Source: RGIG5579 sp045602025
GTDB taxonomy: Bacteria; Bacillota; Clostridia; Oscillospirales; SIG627
Assembly: GCA_045602025.1 (NCBI GenBank)
Contig: JAZSAT010000046.1
Span: 24,027-88,026, forward strand
Reading direction: 5' to 3'
Length of the DNA stretch: 64,000 bases
Every line of letters begins with the position of its first letter. The first letter of the stretch is position 1. The position numbers were made by a program, and so were the translations under genes. Under the pieces are notes generated by a model. It was not told where the DNA came from, ran no database searches, and saw nothing but the letters and a program-made list of their open reading frames with translations. Shown here piece by piece: positions 23,721 to 31,390 of the stretch.

Positions 23721-24340
23721 ACGGCTTCGTTATTATTTTGGATCACACCACTCTTTTGGATTACCTGAACAACTCTCACAATTGCAGGACTGATAACAAC
23801 ATTCACGATCAATTCAAACACAAAATTAAGACCTACAAAGAATACGATCATAAAGCCAAGCATACTCATTCCTTGCTCCGCAGAAGAAGTTTTCACATAA
23901 TCCGAAAAAAACAGAACGCATCCCAAAAGAAAAATGCCTGTATTTACCAAGGGACAAACAACAGCGCTTACAAAAACTGCAAGGTACTGATTGATTTTTG
24001 CAAGAAGCTTATAAACAAGACCTGCAAAAAAACCGGCCAAAATCCCCTTTACCATTACCGTAATGATCGTTCCGGGTAGGCTGAGAGAGAACCAAAAAGC
24101 AGCATCCGCTGTTGTGAAAAAAATCAGCCCGGAAACTGCACCCAGCCAAGCACCTGCCAAAGGACCGTATAAAGCGGAACCAAACACAACGGGAATCAGG
24201 GTAAGTGATATGGAAGCAAGTGCGCCAATTTTGATAAAACCACCAAAATAAGACAGTACCGCAACCAAAGCGGTTAAGATCGCAATCACAGCAAGCTTTT
24301 GAATTTTCGCTTGCAGCATTGCTTGTTTTGTTTTTGCCAT
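23717..24340 (-). CDS. ECF transporter S component, probably pantothenate-specific
   Basis: A 207-residue integral membrane protein with about six helices. AVIAILTALVAVLSYFG at the start, and the SLTLIPVVFGSALYGPLAGAW and GLIFF segments, are typical of ECF S components. Specificity is inferred from the 4-bp overlap with coaX; PanT-type pantothenate S components have this size. The energising EcfA/A'/T genes are not in the window and would be shared. AAGGAGG precedes the ATG. Confidence 0.8.
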   Translation of the reverse strand: MAKTKQAMLQAKIQKLAVIAILTALVAVLSYFGGFIKIGALASISLTLIPVVFGSALYGPLAGAWLGAVSGLIFFTTADAAFWFSLSLPGTIITVMVKGILAGFFAGLVYKLLAKINQYLAVFVSAVVCPLVNTGIFLLGCVLFFSDYVKTSSAEQGMSMLGFMIVFFVGLNFVFELIVNVVISPAIVRVVQVIQKSGVIQNNNEAV

Positions 24341-24391
24341 AATAAAAACCTCCTTGCTACTGTCTCGGTCAACCGAGTATAGTGCAAAAGA

Positions 24392-24420
24392 ATTCTATCA
24401 CTCATTTTTCAAAAAATCAA
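24392..24420 (-). promoter_or_regulatory. Putative promoter of the ECF-S/coaX operon
   Basis: Minus strand TTGATT (24420-24415), 17-bp spacer, TAGAAT (24397-24392). The leader has only a small CTCGGTTGACCGAG hairpin; I recognise no riboswitch. Confidence 0.5.
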
Positions 24421-24431
24421 TACAAAAAATT

Positions 24432-24455
24432 AAAAAGGCGGAAAACCGCCTTTTT
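24432..24455. terminator. Bidirectional terminator after the histidine phosphatase gene
   Basis: The stem AAAAAGGCGG (24432-24441)/CCGCCTTTTT (24446-24455) with an AAAA loop abuts the phosphatase stop codon. Confidence 0.8.
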
Positions 24456-25183
24456 TAATGTCTTTCAGGAGAATCATATGTTTCGCAGAATCTGCCAGCA
24501 AAAGCAGGTTCCTCCCCAGCGATGGAAAGATGAGAAATGTCGCCGTAAGAAAGACAACGAAAAATCGCTTTTCCCTCTTCTCTCTCCTCCGTTACAAGCG
24601 TGGTTACAGAAGTAGGTGCCGCACAAAAATGCTGCAAAAACACATAGGGAGAAAAGCCGGTCAGGAGGGAAAGAAGAATTGCTTGAAAACCGAAGTGGCA
24701 AAACAGGACAATGGTATCCTTGTTGGGGCGCACCGCACGAAAGATCTGAGAATCACCTTCTCTTTCATAACCATGCTTCTTCAAAAGCGCATCAAATTCT
24801 CTTCTGACCCATTCATACTCTTCCAGCATATTGTTATTGGAAAACAACGGATCCTCAAGCCATCTTTCATTATCATGCAAAAGCTTTCTTTTTTTGAAGA
24901 AGGAAGGCTTATAGTCCCAAGCGTTTGTTCTGAAATGTCTGTGAGGACAGTAAACTCTTGCTTTAAATTCTCTCATCCAAGGAAGCGTTTCAAATTCAAA
25001 TCCGCACTCCTTTTGAGAAGCAAGGCATGTATCCTGTGCTCTTCCCATTGGAGAGCAGTATACAGCATCAAACTTTTTGCCTTTCAAAAACTTTGCAAGA
25101 CACTCTGCTTCTACTTTCCCCTTTTCGGTTATGGTATTGTTCGCATAATCAGGATCGCCGTGACGAATAATTAAAAGTTTCAT
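24455..25183 (-). CDS. Histidine phosphatase family protein
   Basis: A 242-residue phosphoglycerate-mutase-like phosphatase. The RHG catalytic motif is at residues 7-9, YCSPMGRAQDT supplies the second Arg, and LFCHFGF the second catalytic His. The region between (long charged insert with HRHFRTNAWDYKPSFF) is not typical of cofactor-dependent mutases, so the substrate is unknown. The start overlaps the stop of the upstream FAD-dehydrogenase by 4 bp. Confidence 0.82.
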   Translation of the reverse strand: MKLLIIRHGDPDYANNTITEKGKVEAECLAKFLKGKKFDAVYCSPMGRAQDTCLASQKECGFEFETLPWMREFKARVYCPHRHFRTNAWDYKPSFFKKRKLLHDNERWLEDPLFSNNNMLEEYEWVRREFDALLKKHGYEREGDSQIFRAVRPNKDTIVLFCHFGFQAILLSLLTGFSPYVFLQHFCAAPTSVTTLVTEEREEGKAIFRCLSYGDISHLSIAGEEPAFAGRFCETYDSPERH

Positions 25184-26772
25184 ACATTACCCTCCATTTT
25201 TAAAAAGAATGCTTCTACCGCTTTCATTCCATCCATTGCAGATGACATAATTCCGCCTGCATATCCGGCTCCTTCACCAATGGGATAAAAGCCGGTAACC
25301 GAGCTTTGAAAATCTTCGCCGCGAAGGATGCGAACAGGCGATGTCGCTCGGGATTCAACGCCGGTCAATACCGCATCGTACACGGAAAAGCCTTCAAAAA
25401 TCTTCCCCATTTTTGCAATCCCCTCTCTAAGAGGTTCACACAAATCAGCCGGCAACACAAAATCAAGAGAGCTTGGTGCCGTTCCGATGGAATAGCTGGG
25501 GATAACCTCACCAAAAGTGGTACTTTCCTTTCGACTCAGAAAATCTCCCACCAATTGACAAGGTGCTTTAAAATTCCCGCCGCCTGCCAAAAAAGCTTTT
25601 TCCTCAAGCTTTCTCTGAAAAACAAAGCCCGAAAAAATATCCTCAGGAAGCTCTTCAGGAAGCACATTTAAAAGAAGCGCGGAATTCGCATTTTCCCTAT
25701 CTCTTGCAAAATAACTCATTCCGTTGGTAACAACACTACCCTCTTCACTGGTCGCAGGGACCACCACACCTCCCGGACACATACAGAAGGTGTAAAGGTT
25801 TTTACCAAAGGAGGTTGGAACGGCAAGCTTATAATCTGCCGCAGGAAGTTTGCCGCGAAAAAAAGCTCCGTATTGTGTTTGGTCAATCTTCTTTTGCAAA
25901 TGCTCAACACGAACACCAACGGAAAAGATCTTCTTTTCCATAGAAATTCCGATCTCTCTTAAGTGTCGAAAAGTTTCTCTTGCACTGTGACCAATTCCGA
26001 GAAAAACAGTATCACACAAAAATTCCTTTTTCTGTCCTTTTTCTAAAAAGATTGCACCAACAACCTTTTTATTCTTTACAACAGGAGCAATAAACTCCGT
26101 TTCGAAAAGAACCTCTCCACCAAGAGAAATGATCTCTTCGCGGATAGAGCGAACCACTTTGCGAAGACGGTCGGTACCGATATGGGGTTTGTTTAAATAA
26201 AGAATTTCCTCCGGCGCACCGAAACGGACAAACTCTTCCAAAACAAATCTTCCCCTGAAGTTTTTATCCTTCAAAAGCGTATTGAGTTTGCCGTCGGAAA
26301 AGGTGCCGGCACCGCCTTCACCAAACTGAACATTCGATGCCGGGTCTAATCTTCCGGATTGAAAGAAAAGCTCAACATCCCTTTCTCTGTCTTCAATCCT
26401 TTTTCCCTTTTCAAGAACGATCGGACAAAGGCCCGCTCTTGCAAGCAGGAGTGCAGCAAACATTCCCGACGGACCAAAGCCGACAACAACAGGACGGTAC
26501 TCTGACTTTTTTAAGTTTGGTATTAAATAAGAAAATTCTTTCTCGACTCTTTTGCATTTTTCGGAAGGAGAAACAAGTGCTCCATCTCTTAAGAAAACAT
26601 CTACCGTATAGTGAAAAACGATCTTTGATTTTCTCGCATCAAGGGATTTTCTGTAAAGCCGGATTTTGTTGATACAAGAGGGGGAAATGCCAAGCTCACG
26701 AGCTGCTTTTTTATATAATAAAGACTCCTCTTCCTCCGGAAAAAGTGTGAGCGAAGAAATGCGGTAAAACAC
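25180..26772 (-). CDS. FAD-dependent dehydrogenase (COG2509-type)
   Basis: A 530-residue flavoprotein. An N-terminal domain of about 95 residues precedes the FAD-binding Rossmann motif VVVGFGPSGMFAALLLARAG (GFGPSG at 98-103). Later GEGGAGTFSDGKLNT, FLGIGHSARET, CMCPGGVVVP and IGEGAGYAGGIMSSA match the uncharacterised NAD(P)/FAD-dependent dehydrogenase family. I start at GTG 26772 because AAGGAGG lies 7 bases upstream. The 46 additional residues upstream in frame are antisense translation of tRNA-Leu. Coupled to the phosphatase gene. Confidence 0.88.
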   Translation of the reverse strand: MFYRISSLTLFPEEEESLLYKKAARELGISPSCINKIRLYRKSLDARKSKIVFHYTVDVFLRDGALVSPSEKCKRVEKEFSYLIPNLKKSEYRPVVVGFGPSGMFAALLLARAGLCPIVLEKGKRIEDRERDVELFFQSGRLDPASNVQFGEGGAGTFSDGKLNTLLKDKNFRGRFVLEEFVRFGAPEEILYLNKPHIGTDRLRKVVRSIREEIISLGGEVLFETEFIAPVVKNKKVVGAIFLEKGQKKEFLCDTVFLGIGHSARETFRHLREIGISMEKKIFSVGVRVEHLQKKIDQTQYGAFFRGKLPAADYKLAVPTSFGKNLYTFCMCPGGVVVPATSEEGSVVTNGMSYFARDRENANSALLLNVLPEELPEDIFSGFVFQRKLEEKAFLAGGGNFKAPCQLVGDFLSRKESTTFGEVIPSYSIGTAPSSLDFVLPADLCEPLREGIAKMGKIFEGFSVYDAVLTGVESRATSPVRILRGEDFQSSVTGFYPIGEGAGYAGGIMSSAMDGMKAVEAFFLKMEGNV

Positions 26773-26784
26773 TCTTTTTCCTCC

Positions 26785-26813
26785 TTGACAAAAGACTGAT
26801 AATCTATTAAAAT
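26785..26813 (+). promoter_or_regulatory. Promoter of tRNA-Leu
   Basis: TTGACA (26785-26790), 17-bp spacer, TAAAAT (26808-26813), 12 bp before the tRNA. Confidence 0.8.
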
Positions 26814-26824
26814 AATAAAAACTT

Positions 26825-26909
26825 GCGGGTATGGCGGAATTGGCAGACGCGCCAGATTTAGGATCTGGTGGGGATCCTCGTGCAGGTTCAAGTCCTGTTA
26901 CCCGCACCA
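26825..26909 (+). tRNA. tRNA-Leu (anticodon TAG)
   Basis: An 85-nt tRNA with a long variable arm. Acceptor GCGGGTA pairs with TACCCGC, anticodon stem CCAGA/TCTGG encloses TTTAGGA (anticodon TAG), T-loop GGTTCAAGTCC, and CCA is encoded. Confidence 0.97.
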
Positions 26910-26911
26910 AG

Positions 26912-26943
26912 ATTCCAAGAACAAACCGTTCTTGGAATTTTTT
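26912..26943. terminator. Terminator after tRNA-Leu
   Basis: An 11-bp stem ATTCCAAGAAC (26912-26922)/GTTCTTGGAAT (26928-26938) followed by TTTTTT. It may also serve the convergent gene at 26947. Confidence 0.85.
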
Positions 26944-26946
26944 ATA

Positions 26947-27492
26947 TCAATTCAAACGGTCTGGCATCTTATAATCCCGAAACAAGCCTTCATATATAAG
27001 CTCGGTCCCGGGGAAATCCAAGAAATCGGAAGGCTCTGTAAATCTGCGAAGGTTTTCAGATCCGGGAATCTTGAATTTTTGAAAAATGCTTTTGATAAAA
27101 TCGGAACAATAATATTTGTTATTTCTTTTTTTCTCAATTCGGATCGCTGCAAGACAGAGCCCGATAAAATCATAACCGAATTCTTTCTTGCTTTCGTACA
27201 TTTCTTCAAGAACACTTTTTATGCTCTCATAAATCTCATCGGAAACCGCCAAAGAAAGAACAGCACATTTCGTATTTGGAAACCGTTTATAAACACCGAT
27301 ATTTCGGTGCTCTTTTACAAAGCCACCCCAAAAAGGATTATAGGCCTGTCTTCTTCCAAAGGAATACATTGGCTCAAGATCCTCTGTTAAAGAAATGGAT
27401 ATATGGCTGAAACGAGTTCGAGTGCAGACACGGATCACACGGGAAACAAAAGTAGATGTGTAGGTTAAAACCAAGTAGATATTTCTTGACAA
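26947..27492 (-). CDS. Permuted papain-like (YiiX/NlpC-P60 superfamily) hydrolase, predicted
   Basis: A 181-residue protein. RFSHISISL carries the candidate catalytic His, MYSFGRRQAYNPFWGGF resembles the following loop of the family, and YYCSDFIKSIFQ carries the candidate Cys. This His-before-Cys order is that of circularly permuted NlpC/P60-like enzymes (YiiX/YebB type), which act on peptidoglycan or lipid substrates; the substrate here is unknown. No signal peptide is visible. I start at TTG 27492, with AGAGGAGG 7 bases upstream, instead of the ATG at 27543, which lies downstream of the -10 but lacks a site. Confidence 0.65.
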   Translation of the reverse strand: MSRNIYLVLTYTSTFVSRVIRVCTRTRFSHISISLTEDLEPMYSFGRRQAYNPFWGGFVKEHRNIGVYKRFPNTKCAVLSLAVSDEIYESIKSVLEEMYESKKEFGYDFIGLCLAAIRIEKKRNNKYYCSDFIKSIFQKFKIPGSENLRRFTEPSDFLDFPGTELIYEGLFRDYKMPDRLN

Positions 27493-27526
27493 ATCGGTGC
27501 CTCCTCTCAATTGTATGTATCGATTA

Positions 27527-27556
27527 AGTATAGCATTAAACACGGATATGAGTCAA
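27527..27556 (-). promoter_or_regulatory. Promoter of the papain-like gene
   Basis: Minus strand TTGACT (27556-27551), 18-bp spacer, TATACT (27532-27527). Confidence 0.65.
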
Positions 27557-27603
27557 GGAATTTTGACCGCTTTTAATACTTTTTCTAAAAAAAGGAGTTT
27601 TCA

Positions 27604-28194
27604 ATGGATTTTTCTTTTAATGCGTTGGGACTTTCCCACAAATTTATTTCTGAGCATGTGGATAAAGGAAACTTTTGCATTGACGGTACTGCAGGCCGAG
27701 GAAGAGACACGCTTTTTCTTTCCAATCTTGTAGGGGAAGCCGGTAAAGTGCTCTCTTTTGACATTCAGCAGGAAGCCATCGACAGTACTCGGGAATTGCT
27801 GGAAAATGAGAAAAAGAAAAATGTCACCTTGATTTTGGACTGTCACAGTAAAATGGATCAATATGCAGAAAAAAACACTGCAGATGCGATCATGTTCAAT
27901 TTTGGTTGGCTCCCCGGAGGCGATCACAATATTTTTTCCGTTGGCGAAACCTCAGTTTTGGCAATCAAAAAAGGGCTTGATATTTTAAAACCGGGAGGTG
28001 TAATGACCCTTTGTATCTATTGCGGGAAAGAAACTGGTTTCGATGAAAAAAGGACACTTCTTGACTTTGTTTCCACCTTAGATCAAAAGAAGTATTCTGT
28101 CTTGCTGAACGATTTTATAAATCGCGGTGGTAATCCGCCCATTGCTATATTTATTTTAAAAGAGAAAACCGCACTTGACAACACAAGCACCTGA
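27604..28194 (+). CDS. mnmM: tRNA (mnm5s2U34)-methyltransferase MnmM (YtqB family)
   Basis: A 196-residue class I SAM methyltransferase. DGTAGRGRDTLFLS (27-40) is the SAM loop, FNFGWLPGGDH replaces the usual FNLGYLPGGDH motif of the YtqB family, and RGGNPP occurs near the end. In Bacillus and Staphylococcus this family completes mnm5s2U34 from nm5s2U34, downstream of the MnmEG pathway also encoded here. AAGGAG precedes the ATG. Confidence 0.88.
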   Translation: MDFSFNALGLSHKFISEHVDKGNFCIDGTAGRGRDTLFLSNLVGEAGKVLSFDIQQEAIDSTRELLENEKKKNVTLILDCHSKMDQYAEKNTADAIMFNFGWLPGGDHNIFSVGETSVLAIKKGLDILKPGGVMTLCIYCGKETGFDEKRTLLDFVSTLDQKKYSVLLNDFINRGGNPPIAIFILKEKTALDNTST

Positions 28195-28203
28195 TGCGAT
28201 AAT
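28175..28203 (+). promoter_or_regulatory. Promoter of the nitroreductase gene
   Basis: TTGACA (28175-28180), 17-bp spacer, GATAAT (28198-28203). The -35 lies within the last codons of mnmM. Confidence 0.65.
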
Positions 28204-28230
28204 ATTTTTATCCTAAAAAGGAGTTTAAAT

Positions 28231-28800
28231 ATGGACATCACAAAAGCAATTGAAAACAGGCGTTCTATACGAAAATTCAAGCAAACCTCTCTTGATAAAA
28301 ATACCCTGATGGAAGTAATCCGCCTTGGAAGACTTTATTCCTCCGCAATGAACGCTCAACCGATCCGCTTTGCGCTAATCACAAAAAAAGAAAACAAGGA
28401 TACGGTCTTTTCTTCACTGAAATGGGCAATGCGCCTTCATCCTTACAAAATAGAGGAGGATGAAAGACCTATGGCTTATATCCTTCTGCTCGGCAAGGAA
28501 GAAGAATCTGCGTTTTTTGATTTTGATGCCGGAAGTGCTGCGGCAACGGTTATGCTGGCTGCAACAGGATTTGAGATCGAAAACTGCTGCCTGAAAATAC
28601 CAAGTCCAAAAGACGTTGCAAAGCATTTTGATTTCGGTGAATATATTCCCTATTATGCAATTGCACTCGGCAAAGGAAAGGTAAAAAGCTCTATTATCGA
28701 CGCCGACGATTCCATTTTTTATTATTTGGATGAGAATGAAAATTTTGTAGTACCGAAAAGAACAGAAAAAGATGTTTTGATCTATTCTGATACGGAGTAA
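28231..28800 (+). CDS. Nitroreductase family protein
   Basis: A 189-residue FMN-dependent oxidoreductase. AIENRRSIRKF at the start is the FMN phosphate-binding motif, with SSAMNAQPIRFALIT as the second contact and DFDAGSAAATVMLAA in the middle. The nitroreductase fold includes NAD(P)H-dependent reductases and dehalogenases, so the substrate cannot be stated. AAGGAG precedes the ATG. The gene is 4 bp from the CBM9-like gene and is probably co-transcribed. Confidence 0.85.
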   Translation: MDITKAIENRRSIRKFKQTSLDKNTLMEVIRLGRLYSSAMNAQPIRFALITKKENKDTVFSSLKWAMRLHPYKIEEDERPMAYILLLGKEEESAFFDFDAGSAAATVMLAATGFEIENCCLKIPSPKDVAKHFDFGEYIPYYAIALGKGKVKSSIIDADDSIFYYLDENENFVVPKRTEKDVLIYSDTE

Positions 28801-28804
28801 AAAT

Positions 28805-29407
28805 ATGAAAGAATACACAATTGTTCGAAAACCCGAGACTCTTGATTGGACTAAAATCCCGAAACTCAAAATTGATACTCCCTTATTTTCGGGAGATGAT
28901 GTTTTTATCAATGCATTCGGTCAGATCTGTTATGACTCCGATGCACTCTATGTTCATTTGTTTTGTGATGAAAAAGAGATCCGTGCCGAGCTCACCGGAC
29001 TTCTTGACGAGGTTTGTAATGATAGCTGCATGGAGTTTTTCTTCTGCCCGATAGAAGGAGATACACGATATTTTAATATCGAAAGCAACTTAAACGGTGC
29101 TATTTTCCTTGGGTTCGGAACAGATGTACATACCCTTGTTCGCCTGATTCCCGAGGAGCCCTCCATTAAGCCCATTGCTCAAAAAACAGAAGACGGTTGG
29201 GAGCTTTTTTATACGGTGCCTTTTGAATTTATCAGAAGGTTTTTCCCCGATTTTTCCCCAAAATCCGGAACCTGCATTCGTGCAAATTGCTATAAATGCG
29301 GGGATCTGACAAGCCGTCCCCATTATTATACTTGGAACGAAACTCCTCCTCTTCCCAATGCTGCATTCCACAATCCAAGTGGCTTTGGGAAAATGATCTT
29401 CGAATAA
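28805..29407 (+). CDS. Carbohydrate-binding family 9-like protein
   Basis: A 200-residue, apparently cytoplasmic protein. The segments ICYDSDALYVHLFCDE, DSCMEFFFCP, YFNIESNLNG, GWELFYTVPFEFI and CIRANCYKCGD resemble stand-alone CBM9-like/DOMON-type domains that are common in Clostridia and Bacteroidetes. No signal peptide is visible, which is odd for a sugar-binding domain. Function unknown. Confidence 0.7.
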   Translation: MKEYTIVRKPETLDWTKIPKLKIDTPLFSGDDVFINAFGQICYDSDALYVHLFCDEKEIRAELTGLLDEVCNDSCMEFFFCPIEGDTRYFNIESNLNGAIFLGFGTDVHTLVRLIPEEPSIKPIAQKTEDGWELFYTVPFEFIRRFFPDFSPKSGTCIRANCYKCGDLTSRPHYYTWNETPPLPNAAFHNPSGFGKMIFE

Positions 29408-29411
29408 GAAA

Positions 29412-29433
29412 AACCCGCCAAAAGGCGGGTTTT
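29412..29433. terminator. Bidirectional terminator
   Basis: The stem AACCCGCC (29412-29419)/GGCGGGTT (29424-29431), AAAA loop, followed by T residues; A residues on the other side serve the ABC operon. Confidence 0.8.
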
Positions 29434-29434
29434 C

Positions 29435-30232
29435 TTATTCTACATTGACTCCTTTTGCAAAAAAACGAGTGTTTAACATGTGCCCCAAAACAGCAAACAT
29501 AAAATAACAGCCTACTGAAATAACTACAATTAGCTTTGCAATCGAAGGATCCATGGCAAAAAGATCGTTTGTAGTAAAAATCTCCATAAAACCGGGATCG
29601 AGCAATGCGCAGAGGACCATAACAAAAAGAACCGAAATCTGACTTGCAAGATAAAGGCAAAAACCGATCAAAACGGAGAATAATACCTTACCGGAAATGC
29701 GGCGGTGTCCTAAAATGATTCCCATAAAGCCCCACTGTAAAACAGCGACCAACTCCAAAAAAAGGATCAAGAGAAGCATGAAAACAAGAGCATAAAGATC
29801 AATATCGAAAAACAAAATGATCGGTTCTAAAAATGCCTTAAGAAGCTGAGCTGTTTCTTTGTTCAGGTAAATAACACCGATTGTCAAAAGTATGACAACA
29901 AAGCTTGATAACAACGAAACATAGGCAGTGACGGCTTTAGACAAGTAAAGTGTTGATCTTGAAACAGGTAAAGTATGCGTTAAATAGGATTCGTCACCGT
30001 AAAAGCTTGAGCGAAATGTGACCCAAGTGCGCATCAGACAGTTGATCAAAATGCTGAACATCATAGAGATTGCAGTACCGCTTGCGATTGAGGAGAGAAC
30101 GGTAAACAGCAAGGAATTTCCCGTTTCCTTAAAAATTCTTGATAAAATACCAAAGAAAAGGGCAAGAATGAAAAAGACGGACAAAAATTTAAACATCTTT
30201 TTTATATCATATTTTAAAAGTTTCTTCAGCAT
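29435..30232 (-). CDS. ABC-2-type transporter permease
   Basis: A 265-residue protein with six predicted membrane segments. It contains SFYGDESYLTHTLPVSRSTLYLSKAV, a motif of permeases in GntR-controlled ABC systems in which a large loop precedes the third helix. It is the last gene of the gntR-ATPase-permease operon; the 7-bp overlap with the ATPase gene suggests a complex. Substrate unknown; related YtrA-controlled systems respond to cell-envelope stress. Confidence 0.8.
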   Translation of the reverse strand: MLKKLLKYDIKKMFKFLSVFFILALFFGILSRIFKETGNSLLFTVLSSIASGTAISMMFSILINCLMRTWVTFRSSFYGDESYLTHTLPVSRSTLYLSKAVTAYVSLLSSFVVILLTIGVIYLNKETAQLLKAFLEPIILFFDIDLYALVFMLLLILFLELVAVLQWGFMGIILGHRRISGKVLFSVLIGFCLYLASQISVLFVMVLCALLDPGFMEIFTTNDLFAMDPSIAKLIVVISVGCYFMFAVLGHMLNTRFFAKGVNVE

Positions 30233-30921
30233 TTAAACATCCTCCTAAAGATCTCATCAACAGACGCCCCTTCCTTTTCACGAAGCTCATCAGCTGAAGA
30301 GGTTAAAACGATTTTGCCGGAATCAATAAAAATCACATCATCCAAAATGCGTTCAATATCGCTGATCAAGTGGGTGGAGATCAAAACAGTAGCACCTTGA
30401 GTAAAGTTTTTCAGGATCGTATCCAATATATAATCCCTCGTAGCAGGATCCACTCCGCCGAGAGGTTCATCAAGGATGTAAAGTTTTGCACTGCGGCTAA
30501 TCACGAGAGCAAGCTGTACTTTTTCCTGCATTCCTTTGCTCATTTTACTAAGCTTCATCTTCGGATCAAGACCCAAATCCTTCAAGAGAGAAAGGGCTTT
30601 TTCACAGTCAAAATCCTGATAAAAATCGGAAAAATACATAAGAGCCTGCATCACCGTCATCGTTTTATCAAGATAGGTTCTTTCAGGAAGATATGAGATG
30701 AATGCTTTACTTTCGACACCAATGGGATTTCCAAGCATTTTAATTTCTCCGGAAGTGGGTGTCAGAAGATCATTGATCAGCTTGATCAGTGTTGTTTTAC
30801 CAGCACCGTTTTTACCGAGGATCCCAATGATCCTACCGGCAGGAATCTTCAAATTTATGTCGGAAAGTACCGTTTTATCTCCGTATTTTTTAGAAACTCC
30901 GATCAATTCCAAAAGCTCCAT
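30226..30921 (-). CDS. ABC transporter ATP-binding protein
   Basis: A 231-residue ATPase. GKNGAGKTT (Walker A), LSKMSKGMQEKVQLALV (signature), LYILDEPLGGVDPA (Walker B) and STHLISD are all intact. It energises the adjacent permease. The ATG overlaps the gntR stop by one base (TAATG). Confidence 0.93.
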   Translation of the reverse strand: MELLELIGVSKKYGDKTVLSDINLKIPAGRIIGILGKNGAGKTTLIKLINDLLTPTSGEIKMLGNPIGVESKAFISYLPERTYLDKTMTVMQALMYFSDFYQDFDCEKALSLLKDLGLDPKMKLSKMSKGMQEKVQLALVISRSAKLYILDEPLGGVDPATRDYILDTILKNFTQGATVLISTHLISDIERILDDVIFIDSGKIVLTSSADELREKEGASVDEIFRRMFKC

Positions 30922-31280
30922 TAGGCATCCCCCTCACTTTTATTCAGATAAGAAAACACATCTGCCATTTCATACCCGATCTCTTTCATGTTTTGCATAT
31001 ACTTTTCAGTCAGCTTTGTTGCGTATTTTCTTTTGCAGGATTCGATCAATTCACAGTCTGATGTAACAAATCTTCCGCTCGTTCTTTCCGCAAAAACCAG
31101 CCCCTCACCTTCCAGCTCAGTAAGTGCCTTTTTCAGAGTGTTTGGATTGACGGAAAAAAAGATAGACCACTCACGAACGGAAGGAAGCCTTTGACCCGGC
31201 AAAAGCTTTTCGGAAATGATCAGTATGCGGATCTGTTCCATAAGCTGCAAATAGATCGGACTGTTATTCTGAAAATTCAT
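30921..31280 (-). CDS. GntR family regulator (YtrA subfamily)
   Basis: A 119-residue repressor. The N-terminal winged helix includes PIYLQLMEQIRILIISEKL, GQRLPSVREWS and VNPNTLKKALTELEGEGLV; a short C-terminal dimerisation tail replaces the usual effector domain, as in the YtrA subgroup. I start at 31280 because GGAGG lies 9 bases upstream of that ATG; the ORF would otherwise begin within the ribosome site. It most likely represses its own operon through the palindrome at its promoter. Confidence 0.88.
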   Translation of the reverse strand: MNFQNNSPIYLQLMEQIRILIISEKLLPGQRLPSVREWSIFFSVNPNTLKKALTELEGEGLVFAERTSGRFVTSDCELIESCKRKYATKLTEKYMQNMKEIGYEMADVFSYLNKSEGDA

Positions 31281-31293
31281 TTTTCCCTCCATC

Positions 31294-31313
31294 TGTATTA
31301 TTGTCTTAATACA
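31294..31313. promoter_or_regulatory. GntR operator palindrome
   Basis: A perfect inverted repeat TGTATTA-N6-TAATACA, lying across the predicted transcription start of the gntR operon and abutting its -10. Size, spacing and position fit a GntR/YtrA dimer site. Confidence 0.7.
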
Positions 31314-31341
31314 ATATTACACTTTTTCAGACCATTGTCAA
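31314..31341 (-). promoter_or_regulatory. Promoter of gntR-ABC operon
   Basis: Minus strand TTGACA (31341-31336), 16-bp spacer, TAATAT (31319-31314). Confidence 0.75.
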
Positions 31342-31351
31342 GTGTTTTTCT

Positions 31352-31390
31352 AAAAAAAGATCGGAAACCTTGCGGCTCCGACCTTTTTTT
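31352..31390. terminator. Terminator of the GH43 operon
   Basis: The stem GATCGGA (31359-31365)/TCCGACC (31377-31383, one G-T pair) extends partly into the loop, with A-run on one side and T-run on the other. Confidence 0.7.

Noticed and set aside
26773..26910. N-terminal extension of the FAD-dehydrogenase frame (begins MVRVTGLEPARG)
   Set aside because: It is the antisense translation of tRNA-Leu. The true start is GTG 26772 with AAGGAGG upstream.
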